A stretch of DNA of 64,000 nt, from assembly GCF_030272615.1 (NCBI RefSeq), contig NC_081413.1:145736476-145800475 (forward strand), written 5' to 3'. This document shows positions 36,344-48,311 of the stretch, one piece after another (the first letter of the stretch is position 1; the number at the start of each line of letters is the position of its first letter). The notes beneath the pieces were generated by a model that searched no databases, was not told the DNA's origin, and saw nothing but the letters and a program-made list of their open reading frames with translations. This DNA is from Cryptomeria japonica. Its lineage: Eukaryota > Streptophyta > Pinopsida > Cupressales > Cupressaceae. The position numbers and the translations under genes are program-made.

Positions 36344-37342
36344 TCAACACCGAGCCTTCATCCGACAGATAGCCAAATATGTCATCATTGCCAATACTCT
36401 TTACTGTCGTTCCTTTGACCATACCCTCCTCAGGTGTTTGGATTCTGATGAAGCACAAATGGTTTTACATGAGGTTCACGATGGTATATGTGGGGGCCAT
36501 TTCAATGGTCTGAGCTTAGCCAAAAAGTTGATTCGTGCTGGGTATTATTGGCCCACTCTGGAGAAGTATGTTCATGATTTTGTTAAGAAGTGCTACAAAT
36601 GCTAGATCCATGGGAACTACATTCATGCACCAGCCCAAGAGCTTCATTCTGTCATATCTCCGTGGCCCTTTTCTCAATGGGGATTGGATCTTATTGGCAA
36701 GATTCACCCAACATCTACAAATGGACACAAGTTCATCATTACAGCCATAGAGTATTTTACAAAATGGATCGAGGCTATCCCCATGACCTATATAACTGGT
36801 GTGCAAATTTCAAAACTCCTATTGAATTATATCATACGCTGATATGGGGTTCCCCTTGCCATAGTCACAGATAATGGTCGTCCCTTCAAGAATAAAGATG
36901 TCAAGGAGCTCTGTGAAAAGTTTCATATCCAACATCATTTCTCCAGTCCATACTATCCGCAGCTTATTGGTCAAGCTGAAGCATCAAATAAAACCATTAT
37001 CAAGATCCTAAAAAAGGTTGTCAATGATGTTGGTTGAGACTGGCATGTACAGTTGAATCCAGCACTATGGGCTTATCGTACTTCTATCCGCACACCTACT
37101 GGAGCAACACCTTATTCTTTGGTGTATGGTGCGGAAGCCATTTTACCCTTGGAAGTGGAGATTCCATCTTTGTGTGTTTCCTTACAACATCTAATTGATG
37201 ATGAAACACACAGAGTCTCTCGGTTGCATCAACTTGAGATGTTAGATAAGAAGCGTTAGATAGCCCTGACACATTTGCAAGCATATCAAAACCATCTCCA
37301 TCTCTCTTATAATAAGAAGGTCAAAGGGTGACACTTCGAAGT
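36300..37342 (+). pseudogene. Tat C integrase, N-terminal and catalytic domains
   Basis: HHCC domain intact (LHEVH and KKCYKC) before a TAG. The core has all three catalytic acids in one frame: Asp 36687-36689, Asp 36870-36872 and Glu 36978-36980, with 35 residues between the last two. WAYRTSIRTPTGATPYSLVYG follows. The stops look like CAG to TAG and CGA to TGA changes. At 37343 the frame enters the target site of solo LTR D1 and resumes at 43682. Confidence 0.88.
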
Positions 37343-37859
37343 GGGAGTGTTATCACTGATTAAAAATGGGTTTTTCTTTCCCATGATTGGCTATGGTTTG
37401 TTGAATTTTTGAATAGGTTGCAGTTTCAAATGCTTCAACTTTGTTTTAGACCTCAAGGGTTTAAGGGTTTTTGATTTTAGATCCTCTTGTGTTTGTTTTA
37501 AACCCTCTGGTTTCTAATCTTTTGTTACTTTATTCACTTAAGTAGTGGGTCATGGGGTTGTAGGAAGTGTTCCCCCTTGTTGTTTTCCTAGGCAGTCATG
37601 ATTATTAATCAAAAAATTTATGCCTCATATGTTTTTCTCCTAAAGTTGTCGGGCCCAGTAATTGGTGCGCATCTCGCGGGTGGATCCACGGCTCGCATTA
37701 TTTCGCTAGGCGAAGTTGTGTGTAATTTAAAACCAGCGAAGTTGCAAAAATCACATGGCATGCCACATAGATGGTCCGGCTAGTTGATGATAGTGAGTAG
37801 AATGGCGGAATGTGGCACAAGTCACAACAGTTAGTGAGTCAGGATTAAAGGCTAAAAGG

Positions 37860-38720
37860 CAGGCCCCAGGGGTGAGTTAGGTAGTAGTCAGGAGATGACC
37901 TGGCGGGTATAGCTGTCAAGAATAAATTATGGCCCAGTGGCTTTCTCTTGGCAAATAACAAAGTGATAAGTCAGCTCCGAAGGTGACTGGACGCCAGGTG
38001 TTCACAGTGAGTCAGCAGGCCCACCCCTCCCGAAAGCCTTTTCAGATGATTAAATGCCGATCAACTTAACAAATGATCTGACAGCCCGTGCTATTTCGCA
38101 AAGGTAAGGTGCTCATTCTTTATACCTCACGAAATAGCGAGAGTGAATGAGAGCCATCCACATGTCATAATGGAGGACCTGGAGGATACATCTGTCAAGA
38201 GTTTGTTGGGGCCCTGTGGTTTTCTTTTGGTGTATAAAAAAGTGACATGTCAGAGCTACAAATGACTGGACGCCAGGTGTTCATAGTGAGTCAGCAGGCC
38301 CACCCCTCCCAAAAGCCTTTTCAGATGATTAAATGTCGATCAACTTAACAGATGATCCGACGGCCTGCGCTATTTTGCAAAGGTAAGGTGCTCGTTCTTT
38401 ATACCCCGCAAAATAGTGAGAGTGAATGAGAGTCGTCCACATGTCCGGCGACACATGGTCTTAGAAGAAAGTTGTGGGCTTGCCAAGGTGGAACCGACGG
38501 TATAAAGGAAAGACATGCGGCCAGCATTAAGTCAAATGCGAAGGAAATTTCAAGGCCAATGGTTGGGCGCCATGTGGTATCATATAGCCAATAGAGAAGC
38601 AGGACCCGGCACGGAGCCAAAGTTGTTAATTAATCTAATGCTCGATCAAGTTTCTTTTAATCAGACGGTCGGTGCTATTTTGCAGGACCAAGCTGCCTGA
38701 TAGTTATGCTTCGCGAAGTT
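37860..38720 (+). repeat. Tandem array of 279-base units with hairpins in LTR D1
   Basis: Two close units start gacctgg at 37897 and 38176. Each contains tgactggacgccaggtgttca, gtgagtcagcaggcccacccc, and then a hairpin. In unit 1, gctatttcg at 38090 pairs with cgaaatagc at 38130-38138. In unit 2, ctattttgc at 38370-38378 pairs with gcaaaatag at 38408-38416. A third, diverged unit follows to about 38720. A TATAAAGG string lies at 38501. Confidence 0.85.
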
Positions 38721-39097
38721 GCGAAAGAGAAAAATGAAACACTTGCAGGAACGTTGTGACCCATTGGAGCAAAAAATATGAATTCTTGTATGAATTCAAT
38801 TTTGAAGGGACGACCGAAGCATGCAGAATCAATGTTGTAGGTAAGGCCCTGAGTACAATATTTGATTTCCTATCAACCGGGTAAAGATATCTTTTAAAGA
38901 ATTTTGCAGAAGAGCAGATGCAGAGTTATTTTCTTCAAGTACAGAGCAAGTCGGTTCAGTTGCAGAGCAAATTCCTTAAAGCAAAGAATAGGTTCTCTCG
39001 TATTCTTGTGTAGCAATTCCTGTGTAGTGTTTTAGATAAGATAATTGATTTGTCATAGAATTGTTTAAGAGTGGTATTCATTTCTTAAGTTTTCAAA

Positions 39098-42000
39098 ATG
39101 GCTCCTAAAAGAGAATTTTCTGGAAAAGTTAACTATTCAGAAAGGAGTGTCTGTGATGATTTTTTAGAGCAGTTGACATTGTCAACTAAACAAGCATCAA
39201 AGGCAAAAGAATTAGTGCCCAAGGCTCCCCATTTAAAGATAGGAGAAGGACTATATGACAAGGGTAACTAGATGAGAGACCCACAGGTTGGATTGTCTAG
39301 GTTGGGGTTGTTTAAAGTTGGATTCAGAATGAGAAATTCTCCTACCCTGCAAAACAGTATCTGGGAATTAGATGTCGAGAAATTAGTAGTCCCAGGGGTA
39401 TTTATGGACATAGATCTGTTGACCCAAATTGCACTCAACTATGATCCAGTCACAAGAAGCATTCAAGATATAAATGGGAAAACCCTTGTTGAGATTAATG
39501 CTGAAGAATTCAGGAAAGCTTTTGGGCTTAATGAGTTCACCAATTTTCTAGAACCTATAAATTTCATAGCATTAGCCCAAATTTACGGTGCACAGAGGAG
39601 TCATCTCAGGAACGAGCCCCTCAAGGAGTTTTTTTTGAAGATAGGAGGGTTAACGGTTGTAGGACCCAACACACAAGAGCCCTTTTCACTAAGTATGTTC
39701 ACCCTGAGGGCTAAAGGAATGTATTGGGCACTTTGCCAAGTTTCAGGAGAAGATGTTGAAGCAAATATGCCAAATCATTACCTGTTAATGATTGCTCAGA
39801 TTTTGAATCCTTCTCTTGCAATTACATTTGATTATGCCTCTTTGATTGTTGATGATATTCATGGAGGGTTAATAGGAATCAAGAATGGAAAGGTGGATAG
39901 GCCTTTCAGATGGTACTCACTCCTAATGCATCTTTTTCTCTTCAAAGGTGGTGATTACTTTGCCAGTGGACTAGACCTTGTTAAGGAGAAAGAAGGAGAA
40001 AAAATGCCAGTACAATTATGGAGTACTATGTTGTCATGGGATAGAGAGGATGCTAGTTTTTTGAAGTTTGATAAATATTTTGCATCCAAAATAAGGACTC
40101 TCCTCTACTCTGAGAACCCAAGAATCCCCAAAGTTCTTCTGGAATTCATAAGACCAAAAGAATTCGCAGAGAACATAAAAATTGTTCATAACTGGGGTGA
40201 CATTTATTTGTATCCAGTCTCCATAGTTTTCAGAGTGTTTGGTTTCAAAGGCACCCCATTTTTGCTACCTTACCAGGTCCCTCTCAAAGTGGGAATCGCA
40301 TAGATCCTTAGACAAATTGGTGGCTTACATGAGGCAGAGTTGATAGGCAGGGGTAAAGGGACTATTTTCCTTGCAACTACCATAGCTCACCAATTTGTAA
40401 TAACAAAAGGAGGCTGGAATTGCTTTGAGGATTTCCTCATGCCTTATCATTTGTCCACTGCAGTGTCTAGGTGTGTTGATCTAGAAGACTTGTTCAACGG
40501 TATGTTTAGAAAGAAGGTAGCATGCAGAGGTAGGCTTCATCAATTCCAGTTTCCTGAAGACCTCATCAGAAATGAGTTTGATCTAGATGAGCAGGAGCTG
40601 AGGAAAGAGAAGTGGGTGGCTTATAAGAAAGCCTTGGATTTTGTGCATCTGCTTGATGCCAGCTATGACCCATTCTCTAGCTTTTTCCCTCTGGAGGAGA
40701 AAATAAAGTTTTTGATTGTTTGTTTTGAAGATGTGATGCAGACCTTGAAGGAGAACAGGGAAGCTGTAATCAAAAGCAACCTTGAGAAGGCAAGAATGAT
40801 CCTAAGTAGGTCAGCTTCCAGCAAAGCAATCCCTCTTGGTGATTATACACTGCATAAGAAATCTAGTTATAGTGTGCTGATGCCTACAACATGGGAGCCC
40901 TCTACCTCTAAAGGAAAGAGGAAGATACATGATGTCATTGACGTCCAAGAAAGCCTAAGGAAGCAAAGGGTGGGGAAAGAAGTACAATCAAATACACCTT
41001 TTTATTCCCCATCCCAATCCCCTATCCATATAGGAAATGAGCAAGCAGTAGCTGAGCAACTCCTACAGTTAGGTAGCCTAGGGGAAATTGCCTACACTTA
41101 TGATGAAGTGGAGGAAGGAATGCCAGAAGAACCCATTGCTGCTGAAATGGATATCACTACCACTGAACTCAAAGGCTAGGAGTGGGATCTTGAGATAAAG
41201 TAGGCAAGTAATGCCCTCTTAGCTGATAACAATTTTGTCACATTAGAAGCATTTATGCAGTTTATATGGAAACAACACATAGATAAATATAATGCTAGAT
41301 GTGAAAAGAGAAAGGCTGAGTAGCCCAATAAAGATCCAGCCCTGGTAGAAGAGGAAATAAAGCAAGAGATGATGGAAGAATTCAAAACCATCACCCCTAA
41401 GCAGGGAAGAGATATGGTAGCACAAGCTGGAGTGCTTATTTTACCCGAATGGGATATAGTAGATGCCCTGGTACTAGATGCAGTGAGAAAAGAGACTAAA
41501 CGCATGGAGGGGATTACTTTCAATAAGGACAATGCTACACTCGTCATGTGGTTTCTAAAGAGAAATGAGAGTAAGAAAAGCAAAGACACCCCAGGGTCAA
41601 GTTACCTTGGTGGGATGATGGTGAAGAAAGTGTAGAGTACAGGGGTAGTGGAAGCTGCTAGCACTATGTTAGAGACTGCAAAATTTAGTGTTGCAGTAGT
41701 AGAGAAGGAAGCCAAAGAGAAAGAGGCCCTCCAAGTCAAGTTGGAAATAGTTTTGAAGGCCTATAACAAAGCCAAGGAGGAGGTAAGAGGTAAGGATAGC
41801 ATCATTGCCAAGCTGCAGAGCCAGTTGACTCGACAACACTATCAAGGTGAGTCTTCAACACTGATGATCTCTTCTCCTGCAAGACCTCCACCTACTAGCC
41901 CTATCATTGAGTTTCCACCATCTGTAGCACCCTCTAGCTCTCAAATGGTTGAAATTACTCCTCAAGAATTAGAAAACTTGAAACAGGCTCAGGCCCTATA

Positions 42001-42736
42001 TGCAAAGAAGTATGAGGAGAGAGTAAGAGCTACAATTTCCAGTTTTGCAGATACAATAAATGCCTCATTGCCCTACAACAATGTAGGTAAAATTATGGAT
42101 ATATGGAATGAGCTCAGGGGAGACAAGGCCATTTTGACACCTATTTTTGACAAATGGAGTCCTAGGGAGCAGGATTTAGAGTTTATGTGTGTATCCTGCG
42201 ATGAAGCATGGGCCAATCCCATCATTAAATCCACTTTTGATGTCGCTAAAGTCTTAGTACAATTAGCAGCAGAAGTTGATAATGTTGATAGGAAGGTAAA
42301 TTTGTGCAAAAAGGAGTACACTGATCAAGTTTTTGAGTTGCTCCTAGGAGTTTTTGCTAGCCCGGATCAATTAAAGGACAAACAAATGTGGCTTAAGGAG
42401 ATAGAAGCTAAATTGTCAGCGAGAGTTAAAGGAATTATTGATCTAGATGATGCTTCTTTCTTTATTTTGACAATACAAGAGATATAGAAAATTAAGTCAC
42501 ATTATGGTTTTCTTAATTCAGAAGTCAACAAAATGAGAAATTCGTGGAAAAGGTTGACTAAAACTAAAGATAAAGTGATTAATTTCTCATGGCCGACAGA
42601 AGAGGTGTATGATGAGGGGACAACTAAATATGCCACCCATGATCCGGAACAGTTGGAAAGTGCCCCTGAAAAGGTAGAAGAGGTTGCAACTAAACAACTT
42701 GTTGAAGAAACTGCAGAGGCCGAAAAGAGCTTGTAA
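39098..42736 (+). pseudogene. LTR-encoded ORF of unknown function (D1 copy, 1,212 codons)
   Basis: A single frame from ATGGCTCCTAAAAGAGAA to a TAA, with no frameshift but seven in-frame stops, all TAG (39269, 40301, 41177, 41201, 41321, 41633, 42485). I recognise no enzyme or gag/pol domain. The N-terminal ~400 residues are globular (VEKLVVPGVFMDIDLLTQI, AFGLNEFTNFLEP, NHYLLMIAQILNP). Then come a hydrophilic middle with STSKGKRKIHDV and SPSQSPIHIG, a predicted coiled coil near residues 850-915, a Pro-rich linker (ARPPPTSPIIEFPP) and a helical C-terminal part. The D2 copy lacks three of these stops' counterparts as Q or W codons, so a long protein was probably once encoded. Its role is unknown. 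Confidence 0.75.
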
Positions 42737-43681
42737 CTGTTTTTGCGAAAAGCTTGTAACCTCTTTATTTTGAAAGAAATGATTGTAAGAAACTCTCCTC
42801 GAGAAGTCTGAAGCTTTGTGGATCCATGTTGTTATAAATGGATACCAGGACTAGAGGAAGGGGGATCACAAAGAATTGTAAGAAAATGCTATAGAAATTT
42901 ATCTGAGCTTTTCTATGTCTAATGGAGAATACTCAAAATTTCTTGTAATATTTCTTGAACTAAATATCAATATACAGACCATTAGTTTTGAGTGAAGCTT
43001 TGTGTTGTCTTCAAGTGTGTTTACAAATTTGTTTATTGTTTTCATTCTGAATAATCCAGGGTTTTTCTGTTTGAATGGAATTACAAAGCAATTTTAGTAG
43101 AAGTGTTCATTAGCTTTTCTCTTTAGGAGGGAAATTAAAGATGCGGGGATCACTCATACCAGTAAACTCTTTGGAAGAGACTTTGAATTTTGATGATCAT
43201 AGCTTAATTTGGAATGCATAAATTTTTGTAGGTGTTAGGCATATACAAGGACTCATAGAAACCAAGCCAATGGGACACATAAAGATGTTTTGTTTGCGGA
43301 GTATTATCTGAGTTTAGATGACTCTGTGACCTTGGATAAGGCACTGGTATTGATTGAAGTTGTTTATTGCATGTTTTGTTGATCGAAATGTTGAATTTAA
43401 GTATAATTTCCATTCTTTGTTTTCAGTTGATTTCAAGGTGAAAGGTGAATAGATCCACTGGTTTTCTGGACTGGTTTGCTGTGGGTTTATGTTTGAAAGT
43501 GTGAATTCAATTCACAAAGGTATACCCACCTGGGCTCTGAGTAAGTTCGAAGTGTAGAAGGTTCAATCAAACCTTGTCATATGTTGTCTTCAGAATTTCC
43601 TTATCTTTGATGTCTCTTTTGCACCGAGTTTAATCATATTATTTTAAGGATGTTAAAGGGAATCAAATTTTGAAGACAACA
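42737..43681 (+). other. 3' part of LTR D1
   Basis: Non-coding. Colinear on the opposite strand with 51632-52570. It holds the element's presumed R-U5, including ccttggataaggcactggta and aaaggtatacccacctggg, blocks that recur in the shorter D3 LTR near 60590 and 60850. Confidence 0.65.
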
Positions 43682-43876
43682 GGGAGATCTGGTTTTAAAG
43701 GCAAACCCCAAGAATGCACAATCTACTGACATCATCAAAGGCAAGTTTGAACCTAATTGGGTTGGGCCTTTTATAGTGACTGCAGCCTATGGCTTGGGGG
43801 CATATCAGCTTGCCACCCTAGAAGGTGAACCTTTGTCAGATCCTATAAATAGCATGCTTCGCAAGTACTGGGCATA
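43682..43876 (+). pseudogene. Tat C integrase C-terminal domain
   Basis: Continuation of the integrase after solo LTR D1. It has KGKFEPNWVGPFIVTAAYG, LGAYQLATLEGEPL and LRKYWA before a TAA. This is the SH3-like C-terminal domain found at 13073-13255 in element A. The frame is kept across the insertion once one gggag is discounted. Confidence 0.88.
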
Positions 43877-45839
43877 ATTTTCTATTAGCACTTCTTCAAG
43901 TATGATCCTGAAAAAATTTTTAAAAAAAAAAATACAAAAAAAAATTGAAAAAAGAGAAACAAAGAAAAAGAACAAAAAAAGTCAAGAAAAATGATTCACC
44001 CTCTAGTGAAAACCTGGCAAACAGGTGCATTGGGCAAGTACCATGGTGAAAACCTTGCAAATAGGTGCCATGTGTAAAAATGATCATTGCTCTGTCATCT
44101 ATCATGACCTCTAGCTTTGCTTTCTCTCTAAAGATTTATCGTGCCTATCCTTGTCCTGACCCAATGTTCTATTCCAGGCCTGTGATTGGTCAACATCATT
44201 GTCTTGCATACTCTAGTTTCTTGTGCATATGTTTCGGTCCTAGTCACTATATATGTCTTTCCGATGTGCATTGGGTGCGTTCCCCTTGTCATGATCAGTC
44301 ATTGGAACTTTCGAATCAAAATCCAAAAAAAATTGAAAATTGTCCTGAAATAAATCCAAAAAAATTGAAAAATGTCCTGAAATAAATCCAAAAAAATCAA
44401 TTAATGTATTGAAATAATCCAAAAAAATCAAATAAAGTCCTGAAAAAAATGAACACAAAAAAATTGTAAAAACTCGAAAAGCAAAACAAAAAATATCCCC
44501 TTTGTGCATAAGACAGATCACTGAGCAGCCCTCCAATGACACGCAATCACACATTGTCCTTTAATGGAATCATGCATTAACAAATAAACTTTTTCAATCA
44601 AACCAGACATTCAAACTGATCACAATTGTCATATCAATCGAACATCCATATCAATATCATTTGACCTTGTCACTACTATCATGGGTCTTATACAGGGTGT
44701 GGTATACTCGAAACCAGACTGTGTCCTATCTTAGATGGGGTGCTGCATTCCCTGAAACTAGATAGCATGATCATCCTATCAATGCTTTCAACTTTTGACA
44801 ATGAAGATCAAGATGTTTGTTTGACTTGTTGGAATTAGCGAGTCTTATCATTTATTGATTTATCTTTGATTGTATTCCTATGTTGCTCGATGATGTCACT
44901 GAGTGATTTAGAGTCACTGGGATGGTTCATGATCCTTTTTTTGTGGTGTTTGTTGTTTGTGGAATGTTTGTCACAAACTGGGGCAACTATATCATTGGGT
45001 GTCTATGATAAGTACGTTCACTTTATGAATGCCACACATACCTCGACCCTTGATGTATGCACCCTAGGATGCTTCACTCATTCCTTGTGTGCAATGTGTC
45101 TATCTTTTGCAAAAAGGGTTGCATTTCAGCTCTGGCCCTCAATGCCATGATGCTATGCATCCATTTTGCTACATTAAATAAAGGTTCTCACCTACAAAGT
45201 GCATTGCTGAAAGCAAGTTTTTCTTCATCTCTAACTATCCTCTGTCTCATTTTCTTCTTACTAACATTTCTTCCGTCCATTCGGATAGTTAGTTTAGTCT
45301 AGTACTCTGATTTCCCCAAACACATATGTTGCATCCTGCATTCATTGGTTAGTACATTTGCATCACATCGAGCATCATATGAAGCATTTTATCCATTTCA
45401 TATTATCAACGCATCACAAACACATAAAAAATATATCCATACATGTTCCGTAATGGTACATAAACAGTGCATAAGCCATCCATACATGGAAAATAAACAT
45501 AAGTCATAACACCTTGCATCCTATCATATCAATGCATATCATATCATATATCAAAACAATATCGGAGTACAAAATTGGACTGTCTGTCCTAAGTATGGCC
45601 CACAGGCTGACTACAAAATGTCAAACTACATCTGTCTCTATCCTAAGGAGTATGTGCCTCTGTCACTGGGTGCTCCCTCTATCCTCCTCATCCCTACCAT
45701 GTCTCAAGGATGATGTCCCTCCTGCCCCAAGTCCTGGCTATGGTGGTCTCATAGGTCCACTCACCCCCATGTTGCTCATTGACCTCCGAGAGCGTGCCCT
45801 GCTCTCTGTCCTCAATCGTGCCCGATATGACAATGCTCT
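43877..45839 (+). other. Non-coding region 3' of Tat C integrase
   Basis: Contains two copies of tgaaaacc(t)tggcaaacaggtgc-like sequence at 44008-44072 (the hairpin motif of element A), four ~32-base A-rich repeats (atccaaaaaaattgaaaaatg) at 44321-44450, and two units of the cttatacaggg...gaaac repeat at 44684-44770. No sense-strand gene is supported. Confidence 0.6.
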
Positions 45840-47483
45840 CTACTCTAGTGGAACTGCACTCTCATATAGTGTCCTCCAATGGCATATCTCCTCTCCGATC
45901 TCTACCAACATTTGTGCCATCTCACATGCACTGGCATCCCTAATCGACCCAATATACTCAGTGACTCTCTGTTCTTCTCGCTGTGCATGGGCTATTGTTG
46001 TATCTCGAGCCACTATAAGTCTGGCTATCTTTTCTCTGAATTGATCATGCTCTATCCTCAAGATGGCATTCTATCTCTCTAATGTTGCAATATGATCATG
46101 CTGACTCGCTATGGTAGCCCTACACATCTCCATCTCCTCTATCCTAGCTATCTCCGGCTCTATGAGTATATCCTGCAATGATTCTTGATCGGCTGAATCT
46201 AGCTCATAGTCATCATCCTCATCATCTCCATCCTTTTCATCCCCCTCATCCTCCCTATCCTCATCCTCATCTCTATCCTCAACATCTCCCTCCTCCTCTC
46301 CGGTGAGTGGGAAGTCCTCTTGTCTCCTCGGTACCGAAATATCAGGATCTGTCAATGGCACTGGCCGTCGTCGTGCAAACCATCACTCATACTCCTCTAT
46401 CATCTCAGTGTCCACCACATCTGATCTCCAATCCCACTATCTCTGTTGTAGCTGTGTGAAGTCAGTATAGGCTATGTGTGGCTGAATCATCCTCCCCCAC
46501 TGACTCGTCTCTCTGTGAGATTGGGCAAAGTGTGCAGTCCCTCTAGGTACATCCTACCTCTCTCCAAACTATCGTCTAACTCTCTCTGGTAGGTACATCT
46601 CAATCACTCTCTGGCAATTCATTGGTCACCCAATCAGGTATCTCTCCTGTCTACAATATGATAGCTCATTTCTATCATCTGACCATCCAGGGCAATCAAG
46701 ATATGGCCTCCATGTGAACTCTCTCAATCTGTCTAGCTCATGTCGCCAATACAATATGTATCCAAAAGGACCCTGTCTCAGTGCTCCCCCATAGCTGTAC
46801 ACATATGGTTAGTGTGGTACTACCTGTCTCTCTACAATCGGTCGACATATGGCTATGTGCTCAAATGCCCATACCTGTAATAGTGTGACTCCACAGCTCA
46901 ATGTCTAAACCCCCTGATATGCTATCTGATGCAGCTAAAAATATAGCATAGCAAGTACACATGGCCCCCATGCATACACCGTACCCTGTATTGCCATCTG
47001 CTCTAGCACTCTTCCCCATCCAATAGGGAATCCATGTCCTCGTCTGTCTCCTGCTAGTAGGCATGCTATCACCACATATCATCGATCATACTCTGATGCC
47101 ATGGTCTCCCAGCCAATCTCCCTCTCTACGATATCCAGATCATCTGCGTCACACTCAAATAATCTACACAAAGCATCTCTCCCTATCATTGGGTCATACT
47201 CTATCATCTCCCCATGAATCAGAATGCGGAGGATACACCATACATCCTCTAGTGTCACAGTCACCTCTCTAGTCGCCAGATGGAATGAGGAGGTCTCTGA
47301 ATGCCATCGCTATGCCAATGCGGTCAGTAGTCCTCTATTTTCCCTAATCATGGGCATGAATGTGATATAGTATATTCCAACTCCTTCTAATGTATCTCTA
47401 TCCATGCTCCTGAGTCTATGTCATAACATGAAGCAGTCAGGTCGGTTCTCCCACGTGATCAATGGATACTGTCGACTCTGCAT
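45840..47483 (-). pseudogene. Antisense ORF with plant mobile domain in Tat C
   Basis: One uninterrupted minus-strand frame of 548 codons with about ten stops, mostly TAG and TGA. The N-terminal part reads ETSSFHLATREVTVTLEDVW, then YAWGPCVLAMLYF and CGVTLLQVWAFEHIAICRP, the landmarks of the plant mobile domain (aminotransferase-like). A Tyr/Trp-rich stretch, a strongly acidic segment (residues equivalent to 46300-46190) and a coiled-coil tail (KIARLIVARDTTIAHAQREE) follow. Antisense ORFs between integrase and the 3' LTR are known from Tat elements, and mobile domains occur in transposons and in host silencing proteins. The copy is dead; a silencing-related role is inference. Confidence 0.8.
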
Positions 47484-48297
47484 CACAATTGGGGCACATG
47501 TTTTTATTTTTAGGGTTTTCTCCTACGGGCTGCATTTCCTTGTTTCATGTCCAAATCAAGGTGTTTCTAATCTATTTTGACCTATCCTACCCTTATCCCC
47601 CCTTTTTGGATCATTCGCATGCTGTTTTTGACCAAAATTGAGTTCCCAGTGAACAACTGCCCCTGTGTGTTTTATCCTGCACCTGTGTTGCATCAACTTG
47701 CACCTGTGTACCCTGCACAAGCACAGGATACCCTACACAAGTGCAGGATGCGCTCACATAGGTGCAAAAGTCACTTTTTTGCATTTTCTGTGGGTCCCGC
47801 AATGTCCCGCAAGCGATCAAAATTCATAAAATTGACAATATGGGTTTTTGAGATACATAATGCTGCTCCCGCATCGTTTGGTCATCTGTAGGTGCATACA
47901 CATTCACCGAGGTGATCTGCCATTGGAATGTTCACCATCTCTCTACAAGTGTCCTTTACCAGAGCAACAAATCCTCCTCTTTGGCTAGTGCAAATGAGCT
48001 CTTTTCACTCTCTTTGTCTCATTTATAGATCATTGTCAGTGCATAGATGGATGTGCTCTCTCTCCCTCTTATGTTGGTAGCAATCTTTTGCACCTTCAAT
48101 TGCTTGTCCTTCGTGCATCTGGTCTCTGATTGTCAGTCTGTTTGCTCCTATCGTGTTCTATCATTATTATCGATCAATTGGCCACTTTTCTGGATGTTTC
48201 TGGCCAATTCCTCGAGGGGGCATGCATATGTCATTGTCATTGTCTGGGGCATCTTCATTATTGTTCTTTGAAACAACGCTTAAAATTGCATTGTCTC

Positions 48298-48311
48298 AAA
48301 GAGGGGCAAAA
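48298..48311 (+). other. Polypurine tract of Tat C
   Basis: aaagaggggcaaaa abuts the LTR start tgtagacgcc and is nearly identical to the tract of element A at 15024-15035. An upstream purine run cgagggggcatg near 48213 parallels the one at about 14898. Confidence 0.8.

Larger units (their letters stand above)
37348..43681 (+). mobile_element. Giant solo LTR D1 (6.3 kb) with an internal ORF
   Basis: Starts TGTTATCACTG and ends GAAGACAACA, flanked by gggag at 37343-37347 and 43682-43686. Removing it with one gggag restores the integrase reading frame. The same sequence in opposite orientation (51632-58251) is followed directly by a primer-binding site and gag, which shows that it is an LTR. 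Layout: short 5' part, ~1 kb tandem array, ~0.4 kb spacer, a 3.6 kb ORF, then ~0.9 kb of 3' part. No internal element sequence remains. Confidence 0.93.

Noticed and set aside
37616-38700. CRISPR-like or satellite reading of the regularly spaced repeats
   Set aside because: Units are ~279 bases, imperfect, have no short unique spacers and lie within an LTR of plant nuclear DNA.
41176-41589. Minus-strand 137-codon frame
   Set aside because: It is antisense to the LTR ORF, with no conserved counterpart in the D2 copy or known domain.
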